Shown here: positions 16,913-26,175 of the stretch, piece after piece | Position numbering within the stretch: position 1 is the stretch's first letter | Layout of the letters: the number at the start of each line of letters is the position of its first letter | DNA from: Nocardioides jiangsuensis | Lineage (GTDB): Bacteria; Actinomycetota; Actinomycetes; Propionibacteriales; Nocardioidaceae | Length of the DNA stretch: 64,000 bases | Direction: 5' to 3' | Assembly (NCBI RefSeq): GCF_019679455.1 | Contig: NZ_JAIEZQ010000003.1 | Location: 372,001 to 436,000, forward strand | Made by a program: the position numbers and the translations under genes | The notes under the pieces: generated by a model | Seen by the model: the letters and a program-made list of their open reading frames with translations, nothing else | What the model was told of the DNA's origin: nothing | The model's database searches: none

Positions 16913-19465
16913 CTAGCCGGTGATGCCGGCGTCCCTGGCCTGGGCGGCGAGCGCACGCTCGAGGTCGGCGCAGCCCTCGCGGACGTAGCGCTTGGCCGCG
17001 GGGTTGGCGTCGGAGGTCGCGAGCCAGGCGTTGACCGTGTCGAGGGTCTCCCGCGTCGGGATCGCCCGCGGGAACAGGTTGACCAGCACCACGGTGGCCC
17101 GCTGCACGCCCTTCTGCTCCCAGATCGTGGCCGCGACGTCGAGGTAGCGGGCGACGTACGGTGCGAGCAGCTCCTCCTGGCCGGGGACCTGGAAGGAGAA
17201 CGCGATGCTGCGCTGCGTCTCGTTGGGCACGTCGTCGCGGACGACCGCGTCGTTCCAGGCGGTCTCCTTGGCCTCGGCGGTCGGGATCACCGTGAGGGCC
17301 GCGGCGGCGTTCTCCTGACCGGAGATCGTGTTGTCCCGGTCGCGCTCGGCGAGCACCGCGTCGCGGTCGGCCCGACCGGAGGCGGCCAGCGACTTCAGCA
17401 GCGCCCAGCGCAGGTCGGTGTCGACGGTGAGGCCGTCGAGCGTGGCCGAGCCGTCGTACAGGCCCTGCACGAAGCCGAGCGCCTCCTCGCTGGTCGCGGC
17501 CGCGCCGTAGGCCCGGGCCAGGGCGAGCTGGTGGTCGCTGCCCGGCTCGGCGTTCTCGAGCAGCTTGCGCAGCCCGCTCTCCCAGGTGGCCTTGAGCGAG
17601 GCGCGCGAGGCCGGGGCGGAGTAGAGGTCCACCGCGGTCTTGGCGTTGCGCAGCAGCGAGCCGACCGCGGTCAGGTCGGTCTCGGTGCCGAGCCCGCGCA
17701 GCACGAGCGTGACGAAGTCGCTGGTGGACATCTCCGCGTCGCGGGTCATGTCCCAGGTCGCGCCCCAGCACAGCGCCCGCGCCAGGGAGTCGTCGAGGGT
17801 GTCGATCGAGCCCACGACGGTGGCCAGCGACCGCTCGTCGAGCCGGATCTTGGAGTAGGTGTAGTCGCCGTCGTTGAGCAGCACCAGGTCCGGCTGCCGC
17901 TCGCCGACGAGCTCGGCGACCTCGGTGCGCTCGCCCACGACGTCGATCTCCACCGACGTACGGCGGACCAGGCGACCCTCGACGCTGTCGTAGAGGCCGA
18001 TCCCCATGCGGTGGCGACGGATCGTCGGGAAGTCGGGGTGGGCCGACTGGTGCACGGCGAAGGAGGTGAACGCGCCGTCGGCGTCGACCTCGAACGCGGC
18101 GGTCATCGTGTTGACCCCGGAGGTCTGCAGCCACTCCTGCGACCAGGCCTGCAGGTCGCGGCCGGAGGCCTCCTCGAGCGCGCCGAGCAGGTCCTCGAGC
18201 TCGCTGTTACCGAATGCGTGCTTCTTGAAGTAGGCGCGCAGGCCCTCGATGAACCGCTCCTCACCGACCCAGTGCACGAGCTGCTTGAGCGACGACCCGC
18301 CCTTGGCGTAGGTGATCCCGTCGAAGTTCACCTCGACGGCCTCGAGGTCGTAGTTGTCCGCGGCGACCGGGTGGGTGGAGGGGAGCTGGTCCTGCCGGTA
18401 GGCCCAGTTCTTGCGGCCGTTGGTGAACCCGGTCCACGCCTCGACGTACTTGGTGGCCTTGACCGAGGCGTGGTGCGAGGCCCACTCGGCGAAGGACTCG
18501 TTCAGCCAGAGGTCGTCCCACCACCTCATGGTGACCAGGTCGCCGAACCACATGTGCGCCATCTCGTGCAGCACGGTGTTGGCGCGCTGCTCGTAGAAGG
18601 CGTGGGTCTGGCGGCTGCGGGGGAGGTACTCGTCGCGGAAGGTCACGCAGCCGGCGTTCTCCATCGCGCCCATGTTGTACTCCGGCACGTAGAGCTGGTC
18701 GTACTTGCCGAAGGGGTAGGGGAAGTCGAAGGCGTCCTCGAAGAACGCGAAGCCCTGCTTGGTGATCTCGAGGAGCTCGGCGGTGTCGAGGTGCTCGGCC
18801 ATCGACTGGCGGCAGTAGTGGCCCAGGGAGATCTCGCCGCCCTTGCCGGCGTAGGAGTCCATCACCTGGTGGTACTCCCCGGCCACCAGCGCGGTGATGT
18901 ACGTCGACATCCGCTCGGTGGTGGGGAAGTTCCACACGCTCGTGCCGACGCCGGCCTCGACGGGCTCGGGGGTGGCGGCGTTGGAGACGACCTTCCAGTG
19001 CGACGGTGCCTTCACCCGGAAGGTGAACACCGACTTCAGGTCGGGCTGCTCGAAGGTGGTGTACACCCGGCGCGCGTCGGGGACCTCGAACTGCGTGTAG
19101 AGGTAAACCCGCTCGTCGGCGGGGTCCACGAAGCGGTGCAGGCCCTCGCCCGTGCGGCTGTAGGTGCAGTCGGCGACGACGCGCAGCTCGTTGTCCGCGG
19201 CGAGCCCGTCGAGCTCGATCCGGTTGTCGCGGTAGACCGCGGCCGGGTCGAGCGGCGTCCCGTTGAGCGTCAGCTCGTGGATCGTGGCGCCGACCAGGTC
19301 GGCGAACGTGGACGCACCGGGCTTCGAGCACGAGAACCGGATCACGGTCGTGGACCCGAAGGTGGTGTCGGACGTGGTGAGGTCGAGGTCCACGGTGTAG
19401 GAGTCGACGCTGAGGAGCTCGGCGCGGGCGCGCGCCTCGTCCCGGGTGAGGTTGGTTCCAGGCAT
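16913..19465 (-). CDS. pepN: Aminopeptidase N (M1 zinc metallopeptidase)
   Basis: An 850-residue M1 aminopeptidase that removes N-terminal residues from peptides, working downstream of the Clp proteases encoded nearby. The exopeptidase signature GAMENAG lies near 265 and the zinc site HEMAHMW near 297, with the third ligand Glu in NESFAEWASHH about 19 residues later. The C-terminal ERAP1-like helical domain is complete. ATG 19465 gives the conserved N-terminus MPGTNLTRDEARAR. The gene is divergent from the mycothiol-linked reductase gene, as pepN is from its neighbour in mycobacteria (recalled, not checked). Confidence 0.95.
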   Translation of the reverse strand: MPGTNLTRDEARARAELLSVDSYTVDLDLTTSDTTFGSTTVIRFSCSKPGASTFADLVGATIHELTLNGTPLDPAAVYRDNRIELDGLAADNELRVVADCTYSRTGEGLHRFVDPADERVYLYTQFEVPDARRVYTTFEQPDLKSVFTFRVKAPSHWKVVSNAATPEPVEAGVGTSVWNFPTTERMSTYITALVAGEYHQVMDSYAGKGGEISLGHYCRQSMAEHLDTAELLEITKQGFAFFEDAFDFPYPFGKYDQLYVPEYNMGAMENAGCVTFRDEYLPRSRQTHAFYEQRANTVLHEMAHMWFGDLVTMRWWDDLWLNESFAEWASHHASVKATKYVEAWTGFTNGRKNWAYRQDQLPSTHPVAADNYDLEAVEVNFDGITYAKGGSSLKQLVHWVGEERFIEGLRAYFKKHAFGNSELEDLLGALEEASGRDLQAWSQEWLQTSGVNTMTAAFEVDADGAFTSFAVHQSAHPDFPTIRRHRMGIGLYDSVEGRLVRRTSVEIDVVGERTEVAELVGERQPDLVLLNDGDYTYSKIRLDERSLATVVGSIDTLDDSLARALCWGATWDMTRDAEMSTSDFVTLVLRGLGTETDLTAVGSLLRNAKTAVDLYSAPASRASLKATWESGLRKLLENAEPGSDHQLALARAYGAAATSEEALGFVQGLYDGSATLDGLTVDTDLRWALLKSLAASGRADRDAVLAERDRDNTISGQENAAAALTVIPTAEAKETAWNDAVVRDDVPNETQRSIAFSFQVPGQEELLAPYVARYLDVAATIWEQKGVQRATVVLVNLFPRAIPTRETLDTVNAWLATSDANPAAKRYVREGCADLERALAAQARDAGITG

Positions 19466-19489
19466 GTGCGCATCCTTACACCCCTGACG

Positions 19490-19520
19490 GGGAACAGGCC
19501 AAGCGGTTACCTGATTGTTC
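19490..19520 (+). promoter_or_regulatory. Possible SigH/SigR-type promoter of the mycothiol-linked nitroreductase
   Basis: GGGAAC at 19490-19495 and TGTTC at 19516-19520, 20 bases apart, resemble the thiol-stress sigma factor pattern (GGAAC ... GTT) known for this gene family in mycobacteria. The base before GTT does not fit. The same bases form an inverted repeat, GGAACA / TGTTCC. Confidence 0.35.
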
Positions 19521-19557
19521 CGATGTAGTGGAGTTTCACCCAGCCGAGGAGATGCCC

Positions 19558-20208
19558 GTGGCCCCCGAGAGCACCGTCGAGACCCGGAACGACGCCGGCG
19601 CCGTCGAGCGCACCCCCGTCGACTTCTGGTTCGACCCGCTGTGCCCGTGGGCGTGGATGACGTCGCGCTGGCTGCTCGAGGTGGAGAAGGTGCGGCGGAT
19701 CGCGCCGTCCTTCCACGTGATGAGCCTGGCCTACCTCAACCAGGACAAGGACATCCCGGAGGACTACCGAAGGATGCTCGAGCCGGCCTGGGGCCCGGTG
19801 CGCGTCGCGGTGGCCGCCGCGCAGGCCGAGGGGGACGACGTGCTCCTGCCGCTGTACACCGCCCTGGGCAACCGGATCCACCTCGAGGGCCGCGCCATCG
19901 ACCGCGCCCTGGTCGAGGAGTCGCTGGCCGAGGTCGGCCTGCCGCAGGCGCTCGCGGACGCGATGGACGACCCGCAGTACGACGACGCGGTCCGCAAGTC
20001 CCACCACCTCGGCATGGACCAGGTGGGGATGGACGTCGGCACGCCGGTGATCAGCGTGGAGGGCGTGGCCTTCTTCGGCCCCGTGGTGACCCCCGCCCCG
20101 AAGGGCGAGGACGCCGGGCGGCTGTGGGACGGCGTGGTGCTGGTCGCGGGCACTCCCGGCTTCTTCGAGCTCAAGCGCTCCCGCGACCGGGACCCCGACT
20201 TCTCCTGA
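19558..20208 (+). CDS. Mycothiol-dependent nitroreductase, DsbA-like thioredoxin fold (Rv2466c type)
   Basis: About 216 residues with a DsbA-like thioredoxin domain. The signature DFWFDPLCPWAWMTSRWL, with active-site CPWAW, lies near residue 30 and is characteristic of the mycobacterial protein that reduces nitro compounds with mycothiol. The helical insertion and the cis-Pro loop MDVGTPVISV are also present. The C-terminal Cys of CPWC is replaced by Trp, so it acts by a monothiol mechanism with mycothiol. GTG 19558 is preferred to in-frame GTG 19528 because GAGGAG lies 6 bases before it. The gene stands next to pepN and near rpiB and nei, as in mycobacteria. Confidence 0.9.
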   Translation: MAPESTVETRNDAGAVERTPVDFWFDPLCPWAWMTSRWLLEVEKVRRIAPSFHVMSLAYLNQDKDIPEDYRRMLEPAWGPVRVAVAAAQAEGDDVLLPLYTALGNRIHLEGRAIDRALVEESLAEVGLPQALADAMDDPQYDDAVRKSHHLGMDQVGMDVGTPVISVEGVAFFGPVVTPAPKGEDAGRLWDGVVLVAGTPGFFELKRSRDRDPDFS

Positions 20209-20379
20209 CTGACCCGTCGAGGCACGGTCGGATGCGAGGTCTCCCGAGCCTGACCCGGACTCCGGCCGCCGCCGCTCGGTGCCCGGACCGTGGGGTGCCG
20301 TCGCAGCGCCGTGCGCACCCACTCCGGCAGCGCGGGTCCATCGCGGCCACCGGGGCGCGAACCGCGTTGTCGTCGCCAA

Positions 20380-20385
20380 TAGGAT
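20380..20385 (+). promoter_or_regulatory. Leaderless -10 element of metG
   Basis: TAGGAT ends exactly 7 bases before ATG 20393. No ribosome-binding site lies upstream of the start. Confidence 0.65.
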
Positions 20386-20392
20386 CGGGCAC

Positions 20393-22189
20393 ATGAGCAA
20401 AGTTCTGTCCGCCGTCGCCTGGCCGTACGCAAACGGCCCGCGCCACATCGGCCACGTGGCCGGTTTCGGTGTGCCCTCCGACGTCTTCAGCCGGTACATG
20501 CGGATGGCCGGACACGACGTGCTCATGGTCTCCGGGACCGATGAGCACGGCACCCCGATCCTGGTCGCCGCCGACGCCGAGGGCGTCTCGGCCCGCGATC
20601 TCGCCGACCGCAACAACCGGGTCATCGTCGAGGACCTCGCCGCTCTCGGCCTGAGCTACGACCTGTTCACCCGCACCACGACGCGCAACCACTACGCCGT
20701 CGTGCAGCAGATGTTCACCACCGTGCACGCCAACGGCTACATGATCGAGCAGACCACGCACGGCGCGATCTCCCCGTCGACGGGACGCACCCTGCCCGAC
20801 CGGTACATCGAGGGGATCTGCCCGATCTGCGGGTACGACGGCGCCCGCGGGGACCAGTGCGACAACTGCGGCAACCAGCTCGACCCGACCGAGCTGAAGA
20901 ACCCGCGCTCGCGGATCAACGGGGAGACCCCGCAGTTCGTGGAGACCCAGCACTTCTTCCTCGACCTGCCCGCGCTCGCCGACGCGCTGGCGGAGTGGCT
21001 CGACGAGCGCGAGGCCTCGGGCACCTGGCGGCCGAACGTGATCAAGTTCAGCCAGAACATCCTCGAGGACATCCGGCCGCGGGCGATGACCCGCGACATC
21101 GACTGGGGGATCCCGATCCCGCTCGAGGGGTGGCTCGAGCAGCCGACCAAGCGGCTCTACGTCTGGTTCGACGCGGTGATCGGCTACCTCTCCGCGTCGA
21201 TCGAGTGGGCCCGCCGCCTCGGCGAGCCCGACCGCTGGCGCGAGTGGTGGAACGACCCCGAGGCCCTGTCGTACTACTTCATGGGCAAGGACAACATCAC
21301 CTTCCACAGCCAGATCTGGCCCGCGGAGCTCCTCGCGTACGACGGGCGGGGCAGCCGAGGCGGCGAGCCGGGGGAGTACGGCCGCCTGAACCTGCCCACC
21401 GAGGTGGTCTCCAGCGAGTTCCTGACCATGGAGGGCCGGAAGTTCTCCTCGTCGAAGGCGGTGGTGATCTACGTCCGCGACGTGCTCTCGCGCTACCAGC
21501 CCGACGCGCTGCGCTACTTCATCTCCGCGGCCGGACCGGAGAACCAGGACAGCGACTTCACCTGGGCGGAGTTCGTCCGCCGCACCAACGACGAGCTCGT
21601 CGCGGGCTGGGGCAACCTGGTCAACCGCACCGCGAACATGATCGCGAAGAGCTTCGGCGAGATCCCCGAGGCCGGCGAGCTCACCGCGGAGGACACCGCG
21701 CTGCTCGCGACGGTCGACGCAGGCTTCGGCACCGTGGGCGGGCTGATCGCGCGGCACCGGCAGAAGCAGGCCGTCGGCGAGGCGATGCGGGTGGTCGCGG
21801 AGGTGAACAAGTACGTCTCCGACATGGCGCCCTGGAAGCTCAAGGGCGACGACGAGCGGGAGCGGCTCGGCACGGTGCTGCACGTGACCGCGCAGGCGGT
21901 GGCCGACTGCAACCTGATCCTCTCGCCGTTCCTGCCGCACAGCGCCAACGCCGTCGACGCGGTGCTCGGGGGCGCCGGGGACGTCGCGCCGATGCCGGTG
22001 ATCGAGGAGGTCGAGGACCTCGACGGCGGCCCGTCGTACCCGATCATCACCGGGGAGTACTCCGGCACGCCCCGCTGGGAGCGCCGGCCGATCACCCCGG
22101 GCACACCGGTGGCCAAACCGGCCCCGGTGTTCACCAAGCTCGACCCCTCGGTGGTCGAGGAGGAGCTCGAGCGGCTCGAGGAGCGCTGA
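20393..22189 (+). CDS. metG: Methionyl-tRNA synthetase
   Basis: A 598-residue class I synthetase that charges tRNA-Met, including the initiator. HIGH lies at 18-21 ([12 protein letters not shown]) and the KMSKS-equivalent KFSSSKA at about 348-354. The zinc knuckle [18 protein letters not shown] near 143-160 marks the longer form. There is no C-terminal EMAP-like tRNA-binding domain, as is usual in actinobacteria. The frame is open upstream, but ATG 20393 gives the conserved [16 protein letters not shown] and follows a leaderless -10. The stop overlaps the next gene's ATG (TGATG). Confidence 0.97.
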   Translation: MSKVLSAVAWPYANGPRHIGHVAGFGVPSDVFSRYMRMAGHDVLMVSGTDEHGTPILVAADAEGVSARDLADRNNRVIVEDLAALGLSYDLFTRTTTRNHYAVVQQMFTTVHANGYMIEQTTHGAISPSTGRTLPDRYIEGICPICGYDGARGDQCDNCGNQLDPTELKNPRSRINGETPQFVETQHFFLDLPALADALAEWLDEREASGTWRPNVIKFSQNILEDIRPRAMTRDIDWGIPIPLEGWLEQPTKRLYVWFDAVIGYLSASIEWARRLGEPDRWREWWNDPEALSYYFMGKDNITFHSQIWPAELLAYDGRGSRGGEPGEYGRLNLPTEVVSSEFLTMEGRKFSSSKAVVIYVRDVLSRYQPDALRYFISAAGPENQDSDFTWAEFVRRTNDELVAGWGNLVNRTANMIAKSFGEIPEAGELTAEDTALLATVDAGFGTVGGLIARHRQKQAVGEAMRVVAEVNKYVSDMAPWKLKGDDERERLGTVLHVTAQAVADCNLILSPFLPHSANAVDAVLGGAGDVAPMPVIEEVEDLDGGPSYPIITGEYSGTPRWERRPITPGTPVAKPAPVFTKLDPSVVEEELERLEER

Positions 22190-23094
22190 TGGTGCTGCAC
22201 CCGCAGGCCGAGGCCGCGATGGCGCTGTGGGCCCGGGGCCCGCGGGTCAGCGACCCCGGCTTCGACGTCGACGCGCAGCGCCGCCTCGCCCGCGAGCAGG
22301 CCGCCGCCGAGCCCCGGGAGGACGTGGCGCGGGCCGAGGACGTCGACGCCGACGGGGTGCCCTGCCGGCTCTACCTCCCGGCCGAGGCCGGGAGCGGGAC
22401 CACCGGGGCCACCGCGGTCGTGTACCTGCACGGCGGCGGGTTCGTGTTCGGTGACCTCGAGACCCACGACGCGCAGTCGCGGCGGATCGCGAACCGGACC
22501 GGCGCCGCGGTGCTCACCGTGCATTACCGGCGTCCGCCCGAGCACCGGTTCCCGGCCGCCCCCGACGACGTGGACACCGCCCTGGCCTGGCTGCTCGAGC
22601 ACGGCCCGGCCGCGGGCGTCGACACCGGCCGCCCGGTCGTGCTCGGCGACAGCGCCGGCGCGAACCTCGCCCTGGTCGCCGCGCTGCGCCACCCGGGCAC
22701 CTTCGCCGCCGCCGTGCTGGTCTACCCCTTCGTCGACCCGCGGATGCGGTTCGAGTCCTACCACCGCGAGGCCGGCGGCCTGGGCGCGGACGACGCCGCC
22801 TGGTACTGGCAGCAGTACGCCGGGCCGTCCGCCGACCTAGCCGACCCCGACCTCGCGCCGATCGACTCCCCGCTCCTGGGCACGCTCCCGCCCAGCCTGG
22901 TGCAGGCCGCCGAGCACGACCCGCTCGTCGACGAGGACGTCGAGCTGGCGCGGCTGATGCGGGAGGCCGGCGTACCCACCGAGCTGACCACGTACGCCGG
23001 CATGGTGCACGGCTTCTGGCGGCAGCCCGCGATGTTCGACGCCGCGGAGGAGTCGCTCGCGGAGATCGCCGACTTCCTGCGTCGCACGGTCTGA
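22189..23094 (+). CDS. Alpha/beta hydrolase of the hormone-sensitive-lipase family
   Basis: A 301-residue esterase/lipase. The oxyanion motif HGGGFVFGD lies near residue 81, the nucleophile Ser in GDSAGAN near 157, an acid in AEHDPLVDED, and the catalytic His in GMVHGFW, all in HSL-family order. It hydrolyses short carboxylic esters; the natural substrate is unknown. ATG 22189 overlaps the metG stop, so it is translationally coupled to metG, an odd pairing with no evident functional link. No signal peptide. Confidence 0.9.
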   Translation: MVLHPQAEAAMALWARGPRVSDPGFDVDAQRRLAREQAAAEPREDVARAEDVDADGVPCRLYLPAEAGSGTTGATAVVYLHGGGFVFGDLETHDAQSRRIANRTGAAVLTVHYRRPPEHRFPAAPDDVDTALAWLLEHGPAAGVDTGRPVVLGDSAGANLALVAALRHPGTFAAAVLVYPFVDPRMRFESYHREAGGLGADDAAWYWQQYAGPSADLADPDLAPIDSPLLGTLPPSLVQAAEHDPLVDEDVELARLMREAGVPTELTTYAGMVHGFWRQPAMFDAAEESLAEIADFLRRTV

Positions 23095-23165
23095 CCGACG
23101 CCCGGGCCGGGCGTGACGCCGCGCACGGCTGCCGACCGGCTCGGCGGCCGCCGGTGACCGCCGGA

Positions 23166-23171
23166 TAATCT
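23166..23171 (+). promoter_or_regulatory. Leaderless -10 element of rpiB
   Basis: TAATCT ends exactly 7 bases before ATG 23179; no ribosome-binding site is seen. Confidence 0.65.
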
Positions 23172-23178
23172 TGGGCCC

Positions 23179-23682
23179 ATGCGCGTTCACCTCGGATCCG
23201 ACCACGCCGGCCTCGACCTCAAGGACCACCTGCTGACCTGGCTGGTCGACCAGGGCCACGAGGTCGTCGACCACGGCCCCTTCGTCTACGACGCCCTCGA
23301 CGACTACCCGCCGTTCTGCCTGCGGGCGGCCGAGGGCGTGGCCTCCGACCGCGAGGACGGCCACGAGAGCTACGGCGTCGTGATCGGCGGGTCCGGCAAC
23401 GGCGAGCAGATGGCCGCCAACAAGGTCAAGGGGATCCGGGCGGCGCTGGTGTGGAGCGAGGAGATCGCCTCCCTGGCCCGCGACCACAACGACGCCAACG
23501 TGATCTCGGTGGGCGGCCGGATGCACACGCTCGAGGAGATGACCCGCTTCATCGACGTCTTCCTCAAGACCCCCTACAGCAACGGCGAGCGGCACGACCG
23601 GCGCATCGGCATGCTCGGCGACTACGAGAAGACCGGCAACCTGCCGCCGCTGCCCGAGTCCGCGCTCGGCGCGCGGTCGTAG
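23179..23682 (+). CDS. rpiB: Ribose-5-phosphate isomerase B
   Basis: A 167-residue RpiB/LacAB-fold isomerase interconverting ribose-5-phosphate and ribulose-5-phosphate. The SDHAGLDLKDHL start and GGSGNGEQMAANKVKGIRAALVW near residues 72-94 are diagnostic. The catalytic Cys of enterobacterial RpiB is replaced by Gly, and Glu in SGNGEQ is the general base, as in the Mycobacterium tuberculosis enzyme. It lies 12 bases upstream of the nei gene, with which it is probably co-transcribed. Confidence 0.93.
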   Translation: MRVHLGSDHAGLDLKDHLLTWLVDQGHEVVDHGPFVYDALDDYPPFCLRAAEGVASDREDGHESYGVVIGGSGNGEQMAANKVKGIRAALVWSEEIASLARDHNDANVISVGGRMHTLEEMTRFIDVFLKTPYSNGERHDRRIGMLGDYEKTGNLPPLPESALGARS

Positions 23683-23694
23683 GGCTCACCGCCC

Positions 23695-24546
23695 GTGCCC
23701 GAGGGCCACACCCTCCACCGCCTCGCCGCGACGCTCACCGAGCACTTCGCCGGCGAGCGCGTCGAGGTGTCCAGCCCGCAGGGCCGGTTCGCCGCGTCGG
23801 CCGCGCTGCTCGACGGCACCGTCCTCGAGACCGCCGAGGCGTGGGGCAAGCACCTGTTCGTCCGGTTCGAGGGCGGCCGCTTCGTGCACGTCCACCTCGG
23901 GCTCTACGGCAGGCTCGACGTGCACCGCGGTCCCGTGCCCGCGCCGGTCGGTCAGGTCCGGATGCGGCTGGCCTCGGCCGGGACGGTCACCGGCACCCCG
24001 TCGTACGCCGACCTCCGCGGCGCGACCGCGTGCGAGCTGCTCACCGAGGACCAGCGGTGCGCGGTCGTCGAGCGGCTCGGACCGGACCCGCTGCGCGCTG
24101 ACGCCGACGCGGTCCGGGCCTGGGAGCGGGTACGGCGGAGCAGGGCGCCGATCGGGACCCTGCTCATGGACCAGGCCGTGATCGCCGGGGTCGGCAACGT
24201 CTACCGCGCCGAGGTGCTGTTCCGGCACCGGATGCACCCGCTGCGCCCGGGCAACACGCTGCGCCGCGGCCAGTTCGACGCGATCTGGCACGACCTCGTG
24301 GCGCTGATGCACGAGGGCGTGGCGACCGGCCGCATCGACACCGTGCGCGACGAGCACACCCCCGAGGCGATGGGCCGCGACCCGCGCAAGGACGACCACG
24401 GGGGAGAGGTCTACGTCTACCGCCGCCACGACCGGCCCTGCCACGTGTGCGGCTCGCGGGTGCGCACCGAGGTGCTCGCGGCACGCAACCTGTTCTGGTG
24501 CCCGCGGTGCCAGCCCCGGTTCCGGTCGCGTGCGGGAGTCCCCTGA
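23695..24546 (+). CDS. nei: DNA glycosylase / AP lyase of the Fpg-Nei family (Nei-type)
   Basis: A 283-residue base-excision repair enzyme. The catalytic Pro-Glu follows Met1 (MPEGHTLHRLA), the helix-two-turn-helix is GVGNVYRAEVLFRHR near 165, and the C-terminal zinc finger has CHVC and CPRC pairs near 250-275. It excises oxidised pyrimidines and similar lesions. PEGHT, in place of PELPEV, favours the Nei side. GTG 23695 is required for the PE terminus. It lies 12 bases after rpiB, the same pairing as in mycobacteria (recalled). Confidence 0.92.
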   Translation: MPEGHTLHRLAATLTEHFAGERVEVSSPQGRFAASAALLDGTVLETAEAWGKHLFVRFEGGRFVHVHLGLYGRLDVHRGPVPAPVGQVRMRLASAGTVTGTPSYADLRGATACELLTEDQRCAVVERLGPDPLRADADAVRAWERVRRSRAPIGTLLMDQAVIAGVGNVYRAEVLFRHRMHPLRPGNTLRRGQFDAIWHDLVALMHEGVATGRIDTVRDEHTPEAMGRDPRKDDHGGEVYVYRRHDRPCHVCGSRVRTEVLAARNLFWCPRCQPRFRSRAGVP

Positions 24547-24602
24547 GCGGCGGGCACCCGTACCCTTGTCCCGACCTCCTGCCCGCCCCCGCCCGACGAC
24601 AC

Positions 24603-24608
24603 TAAGGT
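24603..24608 (+). promoter_or_regulatory. Leaderless -10 element of the PP2C phosphatase gene
   Basis: TAAGGT ends 6 bases before GTG 24615. Confidence 0.58.
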
Positions 24609-24614
24609 GCCCCT

Positions 24615-25721
24615 GTGGTTGCAGCTCCGCACACCGGCCGGCCGGCCCGCCTCCCCGCGCGCCAGCTGAGCCGTCGTTGGAGCCGGGCCTGGCGACGGCT
24701 GCGCTACTCCGAGCTGTCCTGGGTGATCACGCTCGGGGTCCTGAGCGCGGTGGCGGCCTACGCCGTGGCGGTCACCGACGTGATCGTCCCGGTGACCCTC
24801 CTGGTCGTGCCGATGGTGCTCGCCAACCAGCTCCTCGGGCCGCGGACGCTGCCGTGGTTCGTGGTGGCGACCCTCGGCATGCTGGTGCTCGCGGTGGCCG
24901 AGGACGAGATCGACGAGCGTCGCGTGGGCGGCATCGTGATCTGCTTCGTGGTCGGGCTGATCATCCTGATCTCCTCCTTCCGCCGCTCCCAGCTCGGCGT
25001 CGCGGGCTCCCGCGGCGAGTCGATGCTGGTCGACCTGCGCGAGCGGATCAGCAAGCAGAGCAACATCCCCGACCTCCCCGGGGGCTGGTACTCCGAGGCC
25101 GTGATGCGCTCGGCGGGCGGCTCGTCGTTCGCCGGTGACTTCATCGTGGCGAGCAAGTCCCACGACGACGAGAAGCTCGAGGTCGCCGTGGTCGACGTGT
25201 CCGGGAAGGGCGAGCAGGCCGGCACCCGGTCCCTGCTGCTCTCCGGCTCCTTCGGCGGCCTGCTCGGCGCGCTGCCCCCGGAGCAGTTCCTGCCCGCCGC
25301 GAACGACTACCTGCTCCGCCAGGACTGGAGCGAGGGGTTCGCGACCGCCGTACACCTCTCCCTCGACCTGCGCACGGGCGCGTTCGAGCTCCGCTCGGCC
25401 GGCCATCCGCCCGCGGTCCAGCTCTTCGCAGGCTCCGGCCGGTGGGGCGTGCACGAGACCGAGGGTCCGGTGCTCGGGCTCATGCGCGACGCCGACTTCA
25501 CGACGGTCACGGGCGTCCTGCGCCGCGGCGACGCGCTGCTGATGTTCACCGACGGGCTGGTCGAGACCCCGCAGCGCGACATCTCGCTCGGCATCGACAA
25601 GCTGCTCGGGCAGGGGGAGCGGCTGCTCCGGCTCGGCTTCGAGCAGGGCGCGAACCGGCTGATCGACGAGCTCGAGTCGATGAACGACGACCGCGCGCTG
25701 TTCCTGCTGCACCGCCGCTGA
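24615..25721 (+). CDS. Membrane-bound PP2C / SpoIIE-type serine phosphatase
   Basis: A 368-residue protein. About four membrane segments (about 34-53, 56-74, 78-95, 103-121) are joined by a short helix to a SpoIIE/PPM phosphatase domain at about 155-366. Metal-site motifs are visible: GGSSFAGDF, VVDVSGKGEQAG, SAGHPP and LLMFTDGLVE near 310. Such enzymes dephosphorylate anti-sigma-factor antagonists or similar Ser-phosphoproteins. The small membrane part may sense the envelope. No PAS, GAF or HAMP domain is seen. It ends just before the hairpin that precedes tRNA-Gly. Confidence 0.9.
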   Translation: MVAAPHTGRPARLPARQLSRRWSRAWRRLRYSELSWVITLGVLSAVAAYAVAVTDVIVPVTLLVVPMVLANQLLGPRTLPWFVVATLGMLVLAVAEDEIDERRVGGIVICFVVGLIILISSFRRSQLGVAGSRGESMLVDLRERISKQSNIPDLPGGWYSEAVMRSAGGSSFAGDFIVASKSHDDEKLEVAVVDVSGKGEQAGTRSLLLSGSFGGLLGALPPEQFLPAANDYLLRQDWSEGFATAVHLSLDLRTGAFELRSAGHPPAVQLFAGSGRWGVHETEGPVLGLMRDADFTTVTGVLRRGDALLMFTDGLVETPQRDISLGIDKLLGQGERLLRLGFEQGANRLIDELESMNDDRALFLLHRR

Positions 25722-25750
25722 GCGTCCCGGACCGCGGCCGGAGACGACGA

Positions 25751-25779
25751 ACGCCCCGGGCTCTGGGGGACCGGGGCGT
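25751..25779. terminator. Hairpin between the PP2C gene and tRNA-Gly
   Basis: A 9-bp stem, ACGCCCCGG (25751-25759) with CCGGGGCGT (25771-25779), followed by TCTT. It is placed to end the phosphatase transcript and, from the other side, the tRNA-Gly transcript. Confidence 0.7.
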
Positions 25780-25785
25780 CTTCGG

Positions 25786-25856
25786 AGCGGATGACGGGAA
25801 TCGAACCCGCGTAGCTAGTTTGGAAGACTAGGGCTCTACCATTGAGCTACATCCGC
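25786..25856 (-). tRNA. tRNA-Gly, anticodon TCC
   Basis: A 71-nt cloverleaf on the minus strand starting GCGGATGTAGCTCAATGG. The anticodon stem CTAGT/ACTAG encloses CTTCCAA, giving anticodon TCC. The T-arm is GCGGGTTCGATTCCCGT and the acceptor GCGGATG pairs with CATCCGC plus discriminator T. CCA is not encoded. It reads the rare GGA and GGG codons. Confidence 0.95.
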
Positions 25857-26001
25857 GAGACCGCCGGGTTCGACCCGGTCGGCGCGGGTCAATCGTGCCA
25901 CAGGACAAATGTCCGGTACCAATCGACCGCGGCGGTTTCGCGCCCCGGGCGCGATTACGGCGAGCAGGGGCTCGTCCACTAGACTCCCGTGGGTTATCCA
26001 C

Positions 26002-26074
26002 CGGGGCGTAGCGTAGTGGCTAGCGCGCCTGCTTTGGGAGCAGGAGATCGCAGGTTCGAGTCCTGTCGCCCCGA
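26002..26074 (+). tRNA. tRNA-Pro, anticodon TGG
   Basis: A 73-nt cloverleaf. Acceptor CGGGGCG pairs with CGCCCCG, with discriminator A. The anticodon stem CCTGC/GCAGG encloses TTTGGGA, giving anticodon TGG. The T-arm is GCAGGTTCGAGTCCTGT. CCA is not encoded. It is divergent from tRNA-Gly and lies about 100 bases upstream of tig. A TAGACT at 25980-25985 could be its -10. Confidence 0.95.
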
Positions 26075-26175
26075 CCGCGCTCACGGACCGGCCAGAAGGT
26101 CGGTGAGTGTGCCCGCCCCGAGCACGACCGTCACCACCTGTCAGAACACTGCATACATATTTGAGGAGAACACCT

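Noticed and set aside
20209-20392. A riboswitch or T-box upstream of metG, and likewise valS
   Set aside because: A leaderless -10 lies 7-8 bases before each start codon, leaving no room for a leader RNA, and no antiterminator fold is seen.
25857-26001. A small gene between the two tRNAs
   Set aside because: No open frame with a start signal or sensible composition; the interval most likely holds only the two divergent tRNA promoters.
25786-26074. Integration site or genomic island at the tRNA-Gly / tRNA-Pro pair
   Set aside because: No integrase, no direct repeat of a tRNA 3' end and normal core genes on both sides.
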